Numbered from the stretch's first letter, positions 1 to 8,997 are shown. The stretch is DNA of 64,000 nucleotides from Bradyrhizobium sp. AZCC 2262 (GCF_036924535.1 NZ_JAZHRT010000001.1:1364001-1428000), one strand, 5' to 3'. Notes: a model not told the origin generated them from the sequence alone. Numbers and translations: made by a program.

Positions 1-98
1 ACCCGGCATTCCCTGCTCCCTCCGATTTCGAAGGAGGGGACAAGTTCATGCAAACCTCGGGCGCAGTGTGTCGCGAGAATGCGAAGTCATATCCACCC

Positions 99-180
99 GT
101 CATTGCGAGGAGCGAAGCGACGAAGCAATCCACGTCTCCGCAAGTGGAGGAATGGATTGCTTCTCTCCGCTCGCAATGAC
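99..180. repeat. Intergenic palindromic repeat (family R1)
   Basis: The ends form an 11-base inverted repeat (GTCATTGCGAG at 99-109, CTCGCAATGAC at 170-180). An inner pair, CGAAGCAATCC and its complement, lies around 121-163. A related copy is at 50778-50892. Such GTCATTGCGAG elements are scattered between genes in Bradyrhizobium-like genomes. The rest of bases 1-330 shows no convincing gene. Confidence 0.75.
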
Positions 181-330
181 GCGGATAGGCCGCAGCGCAC
201 TGGATACCCCGCATGTGTGGGATATCGCGTGCCGTTCGGGCGGCACAAAATCCCCCAGAGGGCGGCGATCGAATTTCGCAGATGCCAGTCACGCCCACGT
301 GAAAAGGCGTTTTGGGATACAAATTGACAA

Positions 331-348
331 TGACTGACTAGTCAGTCA
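331..348. promoter_or_regulatory. TetR-type operator palindrome
   Basis: TGACTGACTAGTCAGTCA is a perfect 18-base palindrome ending 10 bases before the ATG of the TetR gene. TetR regulators commonly bind such symmetric 15-20 base sites and repress their own promoter. Autoregulation of the efflux operon is the simplest reading. Binding itself is inferred. Confidence 0.75.
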
Positions 349-358
349 TAATTCGAAT

Positions 359-1069
359 ATGGCAAACGAAACCACCAAAAATACCCGGAAATCCGCCTCG
401 AAACCCGCCAATCGCCGGGCCGGGGAGACGGCACCGGCCGCTCCGGCGCCGCTCAAGCCTGCCTCCAACCGCGCCGAACGCGCGGCCGAGCGGCGCGAGG
501 CGATCATCGAGGCGGCGATGGATGAGTTCATTGCCCGCGGGTTTGCCGCGACGCGGCTCGATGATGTCGCCAAGCGCGCCGGCGTCGCCAAGGGCACGAT
601 CTATCTGCACTTCAAGGACAAGGAAGCGCTGTTCGAGGACCTGATACGAACCGCCATCGTGCCGTTGGTGAACCAGCTTGGCGCGGGCCCGCCACCTGTC
701 GGCGCGTCGGTTCGCGACATGATCGAGGGCTTTGCCCGCACTTTTATTCAAGAGGTGACGACGACGCGGCGGGGCGACATCGTGCGCCTGATCGTCGCCG
801 AGGGACCGCGTTTTCCCGAAATTGCCGACTTCTACTACCGCGAGGTGGTCTCAAAGGGTCTTGCCGGGATGCGGGCTGCAATCTCGCTGGGCATCGCCCG
901 TGGTGAGATCCAGCACAAGGACCTCGCGCAGTTTCCGCAGATCCTGATCGCGCCCGCGATGATCGCCGTGATCTGGCAGAGCCTTTTCAGCAAACACGCG
1001 CCACTGGATGCGATCGAAATGTTTCGGGTGCATCTCGATCTGATTTTTGGCGAACGGAGGACGACATGA
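359..1069 (+). CDS. TetR/AcrR-family transcriptional repressor
   Basis: Predicted 236-residue DNA-binding repressor. The N-terminal helix-turn-helix covers roughly residues 43-90, with the recognition region TRLDDVAKRAGVAKGTIYLHF-like at 65-85 (TRLDDVAKRAG, then KGTIYLHFKDKEALF). The C-terminal half is the usual helical ligand-binding domain. Residues 1-40 are an Ala/Pro/Lys-rich tail longer than in most family members, so an internal start is possible, though the chosen ATG sits just after the operator. The stop codon overlaps the ATG of the next gene (ATGA), so regulator and transporter are one transcription unit. The ligand is unknown; efflux substrates are typical. The family call is firm. 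Confidence 0.9.
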   Translation: MANETTKNTRKSASKPANRRAGETAPAAPAPLKPASNRAERAAERREAIIEAAMDEFIARGFAATRLDDVAKRAGVAKGTIYLHFKDKEALFEDLIRTAIVPLVNQLGAGPPPVGASVRDMIEGFARTFIQEVTTTRRGDIVRLIVAEGPRFPEIADFYYREVVSKGLAGMRAAISLGIARGEIQHKDLAQFPQILIAPAMIAVIWQSLFSKHAPLDAIEMFRVHLDLIFGERRTT

Positions 1070-1851
1070 CCTCGTCGCGAATGACGACAATTCTGGCCGC
1101 GCTGGCGCTCGCCGCCGTGCTCACCGGCTGCAACGAACGCAGGGACCCGGGTTTTCAGGGCTGGGTTGAGGCCGACATGATCTTCGTCAGTCCGGATGAA
1201 ACCGGCCGTGTCACAAAACTCAATGTGCGCGAGGGAGACGAGGTCAAACCCGGCGATCTCCTCTATTTCGTCGACGACGATTTGCAGCAGGCCGACCTCA
1301 ATCAGAACAAGGCGACGCTCGCCAACGCGCAGCAGACCTTTGACCGCGCATCGTCGCTGAGCAAGACCGGCTCCGGTACGCAGGCCAACCTCGATTCGGC
1401 GACCTCGGCGTTGCGTGTTGCGGAAGCGCGCGTCAACACTTCCGAGACCCGGTTGGCGCGGCGGCGCGGCTTTGCGCCGGTCGGCGGCACCATCCAGCAG
1501 ATCTATTTCCGCGAAGGCGAAATGGTGCCGGCGCAGCGGCCGGTGCTGTCGATCATGCCGCCCGGCAACATGAAGCTGCGTTTCTTCGTGCCGGAAACGG
1601 AATTGCCAAAACTCTCGATCGGTGACGAGGTGAGGGTGACCTGCGACAATTGCGCGGCCGATCTCACCGCAAAAATCTATTTCATCGCGACCACGGCGGA
1701 ATATACCCCGCCGGTGATCTACAGCCTCGATGAGCGCAACAAGCTGGTCTACCTGATCCAGGCGCGGCCGAGCCGGCCCGATGTCCTGCGCGTCGGCCAG
1801 CCGATCAGCGTGTTTCTCAACCCTCGAACGCCGATGGCGGACAAGCGATGA
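1066..1851 (+). CDS. HlyD/YbhG-type periplasmic adaptor lipoprotein
   Basis: Predicted 261-residue membrane-fusion (adaptor) subunit of an ABC exporter. It begins with a lipoprotein signal ending in the lipobox LTGC, Cys22 being the lipid-anchored residue. It has the biotinyl-lipoyl-like half (VTKLNVREGDEVKPGDLL) and a short coiled region (QQADLNQNKATLANAQQTF), followed by the second lipoyl half and a beta-barrel portion. It overlaps the regulator upstream and the ATPase downstream by 4 bases each, so translation is probably coupled. It resembles the YbhG/YhiI adaptor group. It should bridge the inner-membrane permease to an outer-membrane channel not encoded here. Confidence 0.87.
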   Translation: MTSSRMTTILAALALAAVLTGCNERRDPGFQGWVEADMIFVSPDETGRVTKLNVREGDEVKPGDLLYFVDDDLQQADLNQNKATLANAQQTFDRASSLSKTGSGTQANLDSATSALRVAEARVNTSETRLARRRGFAPVGGTIQQIYFREGEMVPAQRPVLSIMPPGNMKLRFFVPETELPKLSIGDEVRVTCDNCAADLTAKIYFIATTAEYTPPVIYSLDERNKLVYLIQARPSRPDVLRVGQPISVFLNPRTPMADKR

Positions 1852-2792
1852 GTTCTGTTCCCGCATCAGGCTCCGACATCGCCATCAACGTCGAGGGCCT
1901 GTCGAAATCGTTCGGCGGCCGCGAGGTCGTGCATGACCTTTCGATGCAGGTGAAGCGCGGCTCGATCTACGGCTTCCTTGGGCCCAACGGTTCCGGCAAG
2001 ACCACGACCATCCGCATGCTATGCGGACTGCTGACGCCGGATGCCGGCGAGGGCACCTGCCTCGGCTACGACATCCGCCGCGACGCCGACAAGATCAAGC
2101 GCCAGGTCGGCTACATGACGCAGCGCTTCAGCTTGTATCAGGATCTCTCGGTGCGCGAGAACCTTGAATTCGTCGCGAGGCTCTACGGCCTGCGTGACGC
2201 GCGGGGTGCTGCGCGCGACATGATCCAGCGCATCGGCCTGAATGGCCGCGAGGAGCAGCTTGCCGGCGAGCTTTCGGGCGGCTGGAAGCAGCGGCTGGCG
2301 CTCGGCGCCTGCACGCTGCCCAATCCGCAATTGCTGCTGCTGGACGAGCCGACCGCCGGCGTCGATCCCAAGGCGCGGCGCGATTTCTGGAATGAGATCC
2401 ACGCGCTCGCTGCCGAAGGGCTGACCGTGCTGGTCTCCACCCATTACATGGACGAGGCCGAGCGCTGTCACGAGATCGCCTATATCGCTTACGGCCACCT
2501 GCTGGCGCACGGCACGGTGGATGAGGTGATCGCGAAATCGGCGTTGTCGACCTGGACGGTCTCGGGCGACGATCTCAACGGCCTCGCGGCCGAGCTCGCC
2601 GGCAAGCCCGGCATCGACATGGTGGCGCCGTTCGGTACCAGCCTGCATGTCTCCGGACGCGACAAAGCCGCGCTGGAGGCGACAATCGCTCCCTATCGCA
2701 ACACAAGCGGGCGGCACTGGCAGGACAGCGAGCCGTCGCTGGAAGACGTGTTCATCGATCTCATGACCCGCTCAAAGGACAATTTCCAATGA
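1848..2792 (+). CDS. ABC exporter ATP-binding protein (YbhF/CcmA-like)
   Basis: Predicted 314-residue cytoplasmic ATPase that drives the adjacent permease. It shows Walker A GPNGSGKT at residues 45-52, the signature LSGGWKQRLALG, Walker B LLLLDEPTAGVD and an H-loop (STHYMDEAERC). The last 80 or so residues form the C-terminal extension typical of ABC-2 drug and polysaccharide exporters. E. coli YbhF fuses two such ATPases; here there is one, which would act as a homodimer. The gene overlaps both neighbours by 4 bases. Substrate unknown. Confidence 0.92.
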   Translation: MSSVPASGSDIAINVEGLSKSFGGREVVHDLSMQVKRGSIYGFLGPNGSGKTTTIRMLCGLLTPDAGEGTCLGYDIRRDADKIKRQVGYMTQRFSLYQDLSVRENLEFVARLYGLRDARGAARDMIQRIGLNGREEQLAGELSGGWKQRLALGACTLPNPQLLLLDEPTAGVDPKARRDFWNEIHALAAEGLTVLVSTHYMDEAERCHEIAYIAYGHLLAHGTVDEVIAKSALSTWTVSGDDLNGLAAELAGKPGIDMVAPFGTSLHVSGRDKAALEATIAPYRNTSGRHWQDSEPSLEDVFIDLMTRSKDNFQ

Positions 2793-3955
2793 GTGCAACC
2801 GAGATAACCAATCAGAATCGCGACATCCCGGAGCCGGCCTTCGGCTTCCGGCGCCGCAGCTATGCCATGCTGGTCAAGGAATTCATCCAGCTCCGCCGCG
2901 ACCGCGTCTCGTTCGCGATGATCGTGATGATCCCGGTGATGCAGTTGCTGCTGTTCGGTTACGCCATCAACACCACGCCGCGCCATCTGCCGACGGCGGT
3001 GTTGATCCAGGAGGACAGCGATCTGGCGCGCTCGGTGCTGAAGGCGATGGAGAATACCAGCTACTTCCGCTTCACCCGCGAAGTGCACAGCGTCGACGAA
3101 TTCGACGATTTGCTGCAGTCCGGCAAGGTACTGTTCGGCGTGGAGATTCCGCGCGGCTTCGAGCGTGCGGTGCGGCGCGGCGACAAGCCCGCGCTGCTGG
3201 TTGCGGCTGACGCGACCGATCCGGTCGCGTCAGGCACGGCGCTCGGATCGCTCGGCGTGCTCGTGCAGACCGCGCTCGCGCACGACCTCCATATCGGCGA
3301 TCCGCCCGCGATGCCGTTCGAGATCAGGGCGCATGCCCGCTACAACCCCGCCGCGGAATCGCGCCTCAATATCGTGCCGGGCCTCGTCGGCACCATCCTG
3401 ACCATGACCATGCTTATCTTCACCGCGCTGTCGGTGACGCGCGAAATCGAACGCGGCACCATGGAGAGCCTGCTGTCAATGCCGATCAGGCCGGTGGAGG
3501 TGATGTTCGGCAAGATCATTCCCTATGTGATCGTCGGCTTCATCCAGGCCACGCTGATCGTCAGCATCGGGGTTTTGTTGTTCGGGGTGCCGATCCTCGG
3601 CAGCGTGACGCTGCTGGCTGTTCTGACGACGCTGTTCATCACCACCAATCTGTCGATCGGCTACACCTTCTCCACCATCGTGCAGAACCAGTTGCAGGCG
3701 ATGCAGATGTCGATGATGTTCTTTCTGCCCAGCATTCTATTGTCCGGATTCATGTTTCCGTTCGCGGGCATGCCGGTCTGGGCGCAGTATCTCGGTGAAG
3801 GGCTGCCGCTGACCCATTACATCCGCATCGTCCGCGCCATCATGCTGAAGGGCGCGGCGCCCTCCAACCTGCAATACGATACGATTGCACTCATTGCACT
3901 GATGCTGGTGGCGATGACGATCGCCGTGACACGCTTCCGTCGCACACTCGATTGA
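2789..3955 (+). CDS. ABC-2 type exporter permease (YbhS/YbhR-like)
   Basis: Predicted 388-residue inner-membrane permease. TM1 is at about residues 42-60 (MIVMIPVMQLLLFGYAI). It is followed by a large extracytoplasmic loop to about residue 195 and five further hydrophobic segments, the ABC2_membrane_3 arrangement. The motif REIERGTMESLLSMPIRP between TM2 and TM3 is characteristic. Only one permease gene is present, whereas the E. coli ybh operon has two, so a homodimer is inferred. It is the last gene of the tetR-adaptor-ATPase-permease operon and is followed by a palindromic repeat. Confidence 0.9.
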   Translation: MSATEITNQNRDIPEPAFGFRRRSYAMLVKEFIQLRRDRVSFAMIVMIPVMQLLLFGYAINTTPRHLPTAVLIQEDSDLARSVLKAMENTSYFRFTREVHSVDEFDDLLQSGKVLFGVEIPRGFERAVRRGDKPALLVAADATDPVASGTALGSLGVLVQTALAHDLHIGDPPAMPFEIRAHARYNPAAESRLNIVPGLVGTILTMTMLIFTALSVTREIERGTMESLLSMPIRPVEVMFGKIIPYVIVGFIQATLIVSIGVLLFGVPILGSVTLLAVLTTLFITTNLSIGYTFSTIVQNQLQAMQMSMMFFLPSILLSGFMFPFAGMPVWAQYLGEGLPLTHYIRIVRAIMLKGAAPSNLQYDTIALIALMLVAMTIAVTRFRRTLD

Positions 3956-3971
3956 GGCTATATATTTTGCA

Positions 3972-4050
3972 GTCATTCCGGGGCGGCGCGAAGCGCCGAA
4001 CCCGGAATCTCGAGATTCCGGGTTCACGCTGACGCGTGCCCCGGAATGAC
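3972..4050. repeat. Intergenic palindromic repeat (family R2)
   Basis: Terminal 13-base arms GTCATTCCGGGGC (3972-3984) and GCCCCGGAATGAC (4038-4050) enclose a second stem around CCCGGAATCTCGAGATTCCGGG. A close copy lies at 40208-40287. It sits between the exporter operon and the adenylate cyclase gene and could form a stable cruciform or RNA hairpin. Confidence 0.8.
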
Positions 4051-4061
4051 AAGGGGCTTCG

Positions 4062-5372
4062 ATGGCTAGGTTCTGGGACAAGAGGAAAAAAGACCAAGAC
4101 ACGGGAGTATCGGCTGACTTCCAGCGCGCGCTGATGCAGGAAGTGATGACGACCGAGCTGTTGCGGATCAAGGCGCTGATCGCAACCACGGTGCTTCTCG
4201 GCGTCATCCTCTGCACCGTCTACTTCTTCGCTTCCGAGGCGGTGAGTCGCGTCTGGCACGGCAATCTGAAGCCGGAATACCTCTATTCGATCATCGTGCC
4301 GTTCATCCTGTTCGAATTGTGGGTGCATAGCCAGATCACCCGCCACATGCGGCAGGGCCGCGACCTGCCGGTGGTCCGGCGCTATATCGGCGCGCTGATC
4401 GAGACCTCGATGCCGACGATCGCGCTGGCGCTGCACATCAACAGCATGGGGTCGGTGGCCGCGCTCGGTTTCGTCGGGCCGATGACCTATTTCATCTTCA
4501 TCATCCTCTCCACGCTGCGGCTGGATTTCTGGCTCTCCACCTTCACCGGCGCAGTCGCCGCCGTTCAGCTGTTTTGCATGGCGATGTTCTATCATCCGGC
4601 TGTCGGCGCCCAGGCCGAACCCCTCTATTATCACGCCGCGCGCAGCCTCATTATTCTGATCTGCGGCATGCTCGCGGGCGCGGTCGGAATGCAGTTGCGG
4701 CGGCAGTTCGAAGCCAGCATCAAGGCGGCGACCGCGCGCGACCGCATCACTAACCTGTTCGGCCAGCACGTCTCGCCGCAGGTGGTCGAGCGGCTGATGG
4801 CCGAGGGCACGAAAACCGACAGCGACATCCGCCGCGTCGCCGTCATGTTCGTTGATTTCCGCAGCTTCACGGCCGGCGCGCGGACGCGCTCGCCGCAGGA
4901 AGTCGTGGACCGGCTCGATGGCGCCTTTGCAATCCTGGTCGATATTCTCGATCGTCATGGCGGCATCGTGAACAAGTTTCTGGGCGATGGATTCCTGGCC
5001 TTGTTCGGCGCGCCGCTGGAAGCGCCAGACCCGGCGCACCGGGCGGTCGCCGCGGCGCGCGAAATGCTGGACGCCAATGCGCGGGTCAATGAGGCGACGA
5101 GCTGGCCGCTGCGCATCGGCATCGGCATTCACATCGGCGAAGTGGTCGCGGGCAGTATCGGCTCGCCACGGCGCAAGGAATACACCGTGATCGGCGACAC
5201 CGTGAACTTCGCCTCGCGGCTCGAGGCGCTCAACAAGGACTTCAATTCGCAATTCCTGATCTCGGAAGCGGTTCGCGACGCGCTCGGCGAAGCGTGCGGC
5301 GATGCCGTCTCGCTCGGCGAGGTCGACGTCAGGGGCTACGAGCGGCCGATGGCCGTATGGCGGTTGGGATAA
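4062..5372 (+). CDS. Membrane class III adenylate/guanylate cyclase
   Basis: Predicted 436-residue nucleotide cyclase (ATP to cAMP). About six hydrophobic helices occupy residues 39-210, followed by a short linker and the catalytic domain at about 255-400. Metal-binding aspartates are visible at D265 (FVDFRSF) and D309 (KFLGDGFLALFG). The transition-state residues N382 and R386 lie in GDTVNFASRLE, so the domain looks active. The membrane part has no recognised sensor domain. PhzF follows 13 bases downstream and may be co-transcribed. Whether the product is cAMP or cGMP cannot be settled by reading. Confidence 0.9.
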   Translation: MARFWDKRKKDQDTGVSADFQRALMQEVMTTELLRIKALIATTVLLGVILCTVYFFASEAVSRVWHGNLKPEYLYSIIVPFILFELWVHSQITRHMRQGRDLPVVRRYIGALIETSMPTIALALHINSMGSVAALGFVGPMTYFIFIILSTLRLDFWLSTFTGAVAAVQLFCMAMFYHPAVGAQAEPLYYHAARSLIILICGMLAGAVGMQLRRQFEASIKAATARDRITNLFGQHVSPQVVERLMAEGTKTDSDIRRVAVMFVDFRSFTAGARTRSPQEVVDRLDGAFAILVDILDRHGGIVNKFLGDGFLALFGAPLEAPDPAHRAVAAAREMLDANARVNEATSWPLRIGIGIHIGEVVAGSIGSPRRKEYTVIGDTVNFASRLEALNKDFNSQFLISEAVRDALGEACGDAVSLGEVDVRGYERPMAVWRLG

Positions 5373-5385
5373 CGGAGTAAACGAA

Positions 5386-6300
5386 ATGCAGCGGCGTTAT
5401 ATCACTGTGGATGTTTTTACCGACCGCGCCTTCGGCGGCAACCCACTTGCCGTCGTGCTCGACGCCGGCGGGATGTCGACCGAACAGATGCAGGCGATCG
5501 CTACCGAGTTCAATTATTCGGAGACGACCTTCGTGCTGCCGCCGGCCGACAGCGCGAACGATGCGCAGGTGCGTATCTTCACGGTGAACCGGGAGCTGCC
5601 GTTTGCGGGCCACCCAAATGTCGGCACAGCGTTCGTGCTGGCGACGCTGGCGGCGAAGCCGCCGGCGCGGCTGCTGTTCGAGGAGGGAGCAGGCCTCGTG
5701 CCGGTCGAGATCGTGACCGAGCAGGGCAGGGTGGTCAGCACCGAATTCACCGCACCGCAGCCGCTGAAGCGGATGTCGCATCTCGATGTCGAACAGGCGG
5801 CGGCCTGCCTCTCGCTGTCGGCTGGCGACGTCAAGACCGATCGGCATCCGCCACAGATCATCTCGGTCGGGCTGTCGTTTCTGGCCGTCGAGGTCGCCTC
5901 CCGCGAGGCGCTGCGGCGGGCCAGGCCGGATGCCGCGGCGTTCGCAAAAACCTTCCCGTGCGACGGCAGCGACGCCGTCTACTTCTACACGCGCGATGTG
6001 CCGGCAAGCGAAAGGCCGTGCGAGCTGCAGGCGCGGATGTTCCATCCCGGCGCCAGCGGACTGTCCGAAGATCCTGCGACCGGAAGCGCGACGGCGGCCT
6101 GCGCGGCGCTGCTGGCCGATCTCGACGACATCAAGGACGGCGAACTGAGATTGAAGATCGGGCAGGGCGTCGACATGGGCCGGCCGAGCCTCTTGCTGAC
6201 GCGCGTTCGCAAGCAGAATGGCGCGGTCGCTTCGATCCATGTCGGCGGCAGTTGCGTGCAGATCATGGAGGGAACGTTCCGGCTTGATGGGAAGGGGTAG
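5386..6300 (+). CDS. PhzF-family epimerase/isomerase
   Basis: Predicted 304-residue protein of the PhzF / diaminopimelate-epimerase fold. Family motifs are DVFTDRAFGGNPLAVV at the start, EFNYSETTFV with the presumed catalytic Glu46, FAGHPNVGTAFVL, and DPATGSATAA in the C-terminal half. The start was set at 5386 because GGAG lies 9 bases upstream and family members begin here. A longer reading frame starts inside the cyclase gene. No phenazine genes are nearby, so the substrate is unknown. Confidence 0.9.
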   Translation: MQRRYITVDVFTDRAFGGNPLAVVLDAGGMSTEQMQAIATEFNYSETTFVLPPADSANDAQVRIFTVNRELPFAGHPNVGTAFVLATLAAKPPARLLFEEGAGLVPVEIVTEQGRVVSTEFTAPQPLKRMSHLDVEQAAACLSLSAGDVKTDRHPPQIISVGLSFLAVEVASREALRRARPDAAAFAKTFPCDGSDAVYFYTRDVPASERPCELQARMFHPGASGLSEDPATGSATAACAALLADLDDIKDGELRLKIGQGVDMGRPSLLLTRVRKQNGAVASIHVGGSCVQIMEGTFRLDGKG

Positions 6301-6307
6301 TCGATTC

Positions 6308-6396
6308 GTAGCCCGGATGGAGCGCAGCGTAATCCGGGGCAGCTCGATCCGCCTGCGGTACCGTTCCCGGATTGCGCTGCGCTCCATCCGGGCTAC
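6308..6396. repeat. Intergenic palindromic repeat (family R3)
   Basis: GTAGCCCGGATGGAGCGCAG (6308-6327) and its complement (6377-6396) form a long inverted repeat around a CCGG-rich centre. Shorter related arms (CCCGGATG...CATCCGGG) occur at 30840-30905. It lies between the convergent phzF-like and DUF488 genes and could terminate both. Confidence 0.75.
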
Positions 6397-6400
6397 GGCT

Positions 6401-6865
6401 CTACACCTGCGGCGCGACCAGATTCTCCACCTTCACGCCGTCGCGCTCTTCGATGAGCTCCGCGATCCATTGCCGGTGGCAATGGGTGTGGTCGCGCTCA
6501 TAACAGAGAATGCACACCGGACCGGACTTGTTCACCAGCGCCGACAGCTCGTCGAGCTGCTCCTTGGCCTGCGCCGTCTTCAGATGCGCCGAATAGATCT
6601 TGTGCAGCAGACTGAACTTGCCGCTGCGCGCCGCCTCGCGACCGCTCTTTGGCGTTCCGAGGCCCTTGAGGTGCAGATAGGAAATACCGCGTTCGTCGAG
6701 GCCGGCTGCGAGCTGATTCTTGGAGAACCCCGGCCGCCGCGACGACGCCACCGCGCGCACGTCCACGAGCAGCTTGACGCCGGCCGCTTCCAATTCGTCG
6801 AGCACCGCCTTCGGCGGCGTCTGCTCATAACCGATGGTGAAGAGGCGCTTTGCCCTGCGTGCCAT
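6401..6865 (-). CDS. DUF488 family protein
   Basis: Predicted 154-residue cytoplasmic protein. The family signature is clear: LFTIGYEQTPP near the start, LLVDVRAVASSRRPGFSK, and LCYERDHTHCHRQWIAELI near the end, with conserved Cys and His residues. The start was placed at 6865 because homologues begin just before this motif; the frame remains open upstream to 7003. The biochemical function of DUF488 is not established. It stands alone, convergent with phzF and divergent from the TctC-like gene. Confidence 0.85.
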   Translation of the reverse strand: MARRAKRLFTIGYEQTPPKAVLDELEAAGVKLLVDVRAVASSRRPGFSKNQLAAGLDERGISYLHLKGLGTPKSGREAARSGKFSLLHKIYSAHLKTAQAKEQLDELSALVNKSGPVCILCYERDHTHCHRQWIAELIEERDGVKVENLVAPQV

Positions 6866-7004
6866 ATCGATCCAGACATTATGTCGCTGGCGCAAGGCTA
6901 CGGTAATGGTCGACGGATTGCCACATCCGCGTTGCCGTCGGGGGCGGGGTGTCCCATAGTTGCGGAAAGAGCCAGATGATGGCCGTTCGTTCCGGGGGAA
7001 CACG

Positions 7005-7976
7005 ATGAACCGAATTTGTCGCTCGCTGACATGGATGGTCGCATTCCTCGTGCTGGGCGTCGCGGCGGCGCACGCACAGGCCGGCTATCCCGACCGTCCG
7101 GTGAAAATCATCGTCCCGATCGGGCCCGGCGGTAGTTACGATCTGGTCGGGCGGCAGCTTGCAGATGCGCTGTCGAAGCGGATGGGGCAGGGCTTCGTCG
7201 TCGAGAACAAGCCGGGCGCCGGCACCGTGGTCGGTACGCAGGCGGCAAGCCAGAGCGAGCCGGATGGCTACACGCTGGTGGTCGGCGGGCTCTCCAACAT
7301 GGCGTTCAATTCGGCGCTGTATTCGAAGCTCGGCTACGATCCGCGCAAGGATTTCGTGCCGGTCGCGCTGATCTACAAGTTCGGTTACGTGATGGTCGGC
7401 CGCAAGGATCTGCCGCATGGCGGGCTTGCGGACATTGTCGCCGCCGCCAAGGCCAACCCGGGCTCGATTTCGGTCGCGACCGCCGGCGTCGGCACCGGCC
7501 AGCATCTGGTGGCCGCTGCCTTCATGAAGGCGGCCGGCGTAAAATTTCAGGAGATACCCTACAAGGGATCGCCGCCGGCCTTCACCGATCTGCTCGCCGG
7601 CCGCATCGACCTGTTTTTCGATTCGATCGCCGCGGGCCTGCCTTACGTGCAGTCCGGACAGGCGAGGGGCATTGCGGTGCTGTCGTCGAAACGCAGCGCG
7701 CTGGCGCCCGACGTCCCGACAATGTCGGAAGCCGGTGTATCCGGCCTCGATGTCGATTCCTGGCTCGGAATATTCGCGCTTGCAAAAACCCCGCCGGACG
7801 TCATCGCAAGACTGCGCCGCGATATCCGCGCCTCGCTGCCCGAACTGAAGGAGCGTTTTGAGAAGAGCGGCGGGGAGGTGTGGGATCTGCCGGACGACAA
7901 GCTCGACGCCTTCGTCGCCTCTGAATACGAGAGCTGGACCAAACTGATCCGCGAGGCCGGCATCAAGCTGGACTGA
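7005..7976 (+). CDS. Tripartite tricarboxylate (TctC/Bug) binding protein
   Basis: Predicted 323-residue periplasmic solute-binding protein. It has a signal peptide (VAFLVLGVAAAHA, cleavage near residue 24-25) followed by the TctC/Bug opening YPDRPVKIIVPIGPGGSYD and later PYKGSPPAFTDLLAGRIDLFFD. The start follows a GGGGGA ribosome site. No TctA/TctB membrane genes are adjacent, so it is an orphan binding protein, common in Bradyrhizobium and Bordetella. The ligand is probably a carboxylate or aromatic acid but is not predictable from sequence. Confidence 0.9.
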   Translation: MNRICRSLTWMVAFLVLGVAAAHAQAGYPDRPVKIIVPIGPGGSYDLVGRQLADALSKRMGQGFVVENKPGAGTVVGTQAASQSEPDGYTLVVGGLSNMAFNSALYSKLGYDPRKDFVPVALIYKFGYVMVGRKDLPHGGLADIVAAAKANPGSISVATAGVGTGQHLVAAAFMKAAGVKFQEIPYKGSPPAFTDLLAGRIDLFFDSIAAGLPYVQSGQARGIAVLSSKRSALAPDVPTMSEAGVSGLDVDSWLGIFALAKTPPDVIARLRRDIRASLPELKERFEKSGGEVWDLPDDKLDAFVASEYESWTKLIREAGIKLD

Positions 7977-8040
7977 AGACTCTTGTTTGACGCGTTTTCT
8001 TTACGCGAACCGGTTCCCACTTCGCTCGAAAACGCTATGG

Positions 8041-8865
8041 CTACTTCACACGCTCGATCAATTCCATCGCGCCGGCCGGTGCGCGCACCTTGCCCTCGTG
8101 GATGACGTAAGCGAACACGTCGCGCGGCGCCTTCGCGGGCGTGGCCTTGTCGACACGCGGCAGATCGTCGGGCTCGCCGCCATCGGCCCAGGCCTGAAAG
8201 CGCTTGGCCCAGGCGTCGAGCTGCTTCGGCGGATAGCAGGTCTTCAACTCGTCATTGCCCTTCTGCAGCCGCGCATAGACAAAATCACCGACTACGTCGG
8301 CGATCGCCGGATATTTGCCGTGCTCGGCGAACACGACGGGTATCTCGAACTTGCGCAGCAATGCGATGAAGTCAGGCACGCGGAAACTGTCATGCCGCAC
8401 CTCGACCACGTGCCGTAGCGCGCGCCCTTCGAGTTTGCGCGGCAACAACTCGAGAAACTTGCCGAAATCGGCCTCGTCGAATTTTTTGGTCGGCGCGAAC
8501 TGCCAGAGCACCGGACCAAGTCGGTCGCCGAGTTCTGCCACGCCGGAATCGTAGAATCGTTTTACGGAATCGCCGGCTTCCGCCAGCACACGACGGTTGG
8601 TAGCGAAGCGCGGTCCCTTCAACGAGAACACGAACCCGTCGGGCACCTCGCGTGCCCATTTGCGAAAACTCTCCGGCTTCTGCGAGCCGTAATAGGTGCC
8701 GTTGATCTCGATCGAGGTCAGTTTCGAGGCGGCGTAGGACAGCTCTTTCGCCTGCGCGAGCTTTTCGGGATAAAACACGCCGCGCCACGGCTCGAAGGTC
8801 CAGCCGCCGATGCCGATATAGATGTTACCGCTGTTTTTCGCGGTCGATTTCGAAGGCTTGCTCAC
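8041..8865 (-). CDS. DUF72 family protein (YecE-like TIM barrel)
   Basis: Predicted 274-residue protein of the DUF72/YecE family. Motifs are IYIGIGGWTFEPWRGVFYP, LTSIEINGTYYGSQKPESF, FSLKGPRFATN, LGPVLWQFAPTKKFD and the C-terminal FAYVIHEGKVRAPAGAMEL. A GTG at 8865 (VSKPSKS) is the likeliest start by family length, though no good ribosome site is visible. An in-frame ATG at 8946 would add 27 residues. Function in the family is unknown. Confidence 0.83.
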   Translation of the reverse strand: MSKPSKSTAKNSGNIYIGIGGWTFEPWRGVFYPEKLAQAKELSYAASKLTSIEINGTYYGSQKPESFRKWAREVPDGFVFSLKGPRFATNRRVLAEAGDSVKRFYDSGVAELGDRLGPVLWQFAPTKKFDEADFGKFLELLPRKLEGRALRHVVEVRHDSFRVPDFIALLRKFEIPVVFAEHGKYPAIADVVGDFVYARLQKGNDELKTCYPPKQLDAWAKRFQAWADGGEPDDLPRVDKATPAKAPRDVFAYVIHEGKVRAPAGAMELIERVK

Positions 8866-8900
8866 GGGAGGACTCGTTTGGAAGCAGGGAGGAGGCCTGG

Positions 8901-8914
8901 TTGATATTAACCAA
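8901..8914. promoter_or_regulatory. FNR/FixK-like box (imperfect)
   Basis: TTGATATTAACCAA matches TTGAT-N4-ATCAA with one mismatch. It sits upstream of the DUF72 gene (minus strand) and about 235 bases before the Crp/Fnr-type regulator on the plus strand. It is suggestive of oxygen-responsive control, but a single short site is weak evidence. Confidence 0.3.
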
Positions 8915-8997
8915 ATAGGCCCTGATTGGCCAGTTTGTCGCAGCACGCGATGAATTTATGGAAACGCAGATAGTGGCGAAGTGCAACAGCCCGAGAT

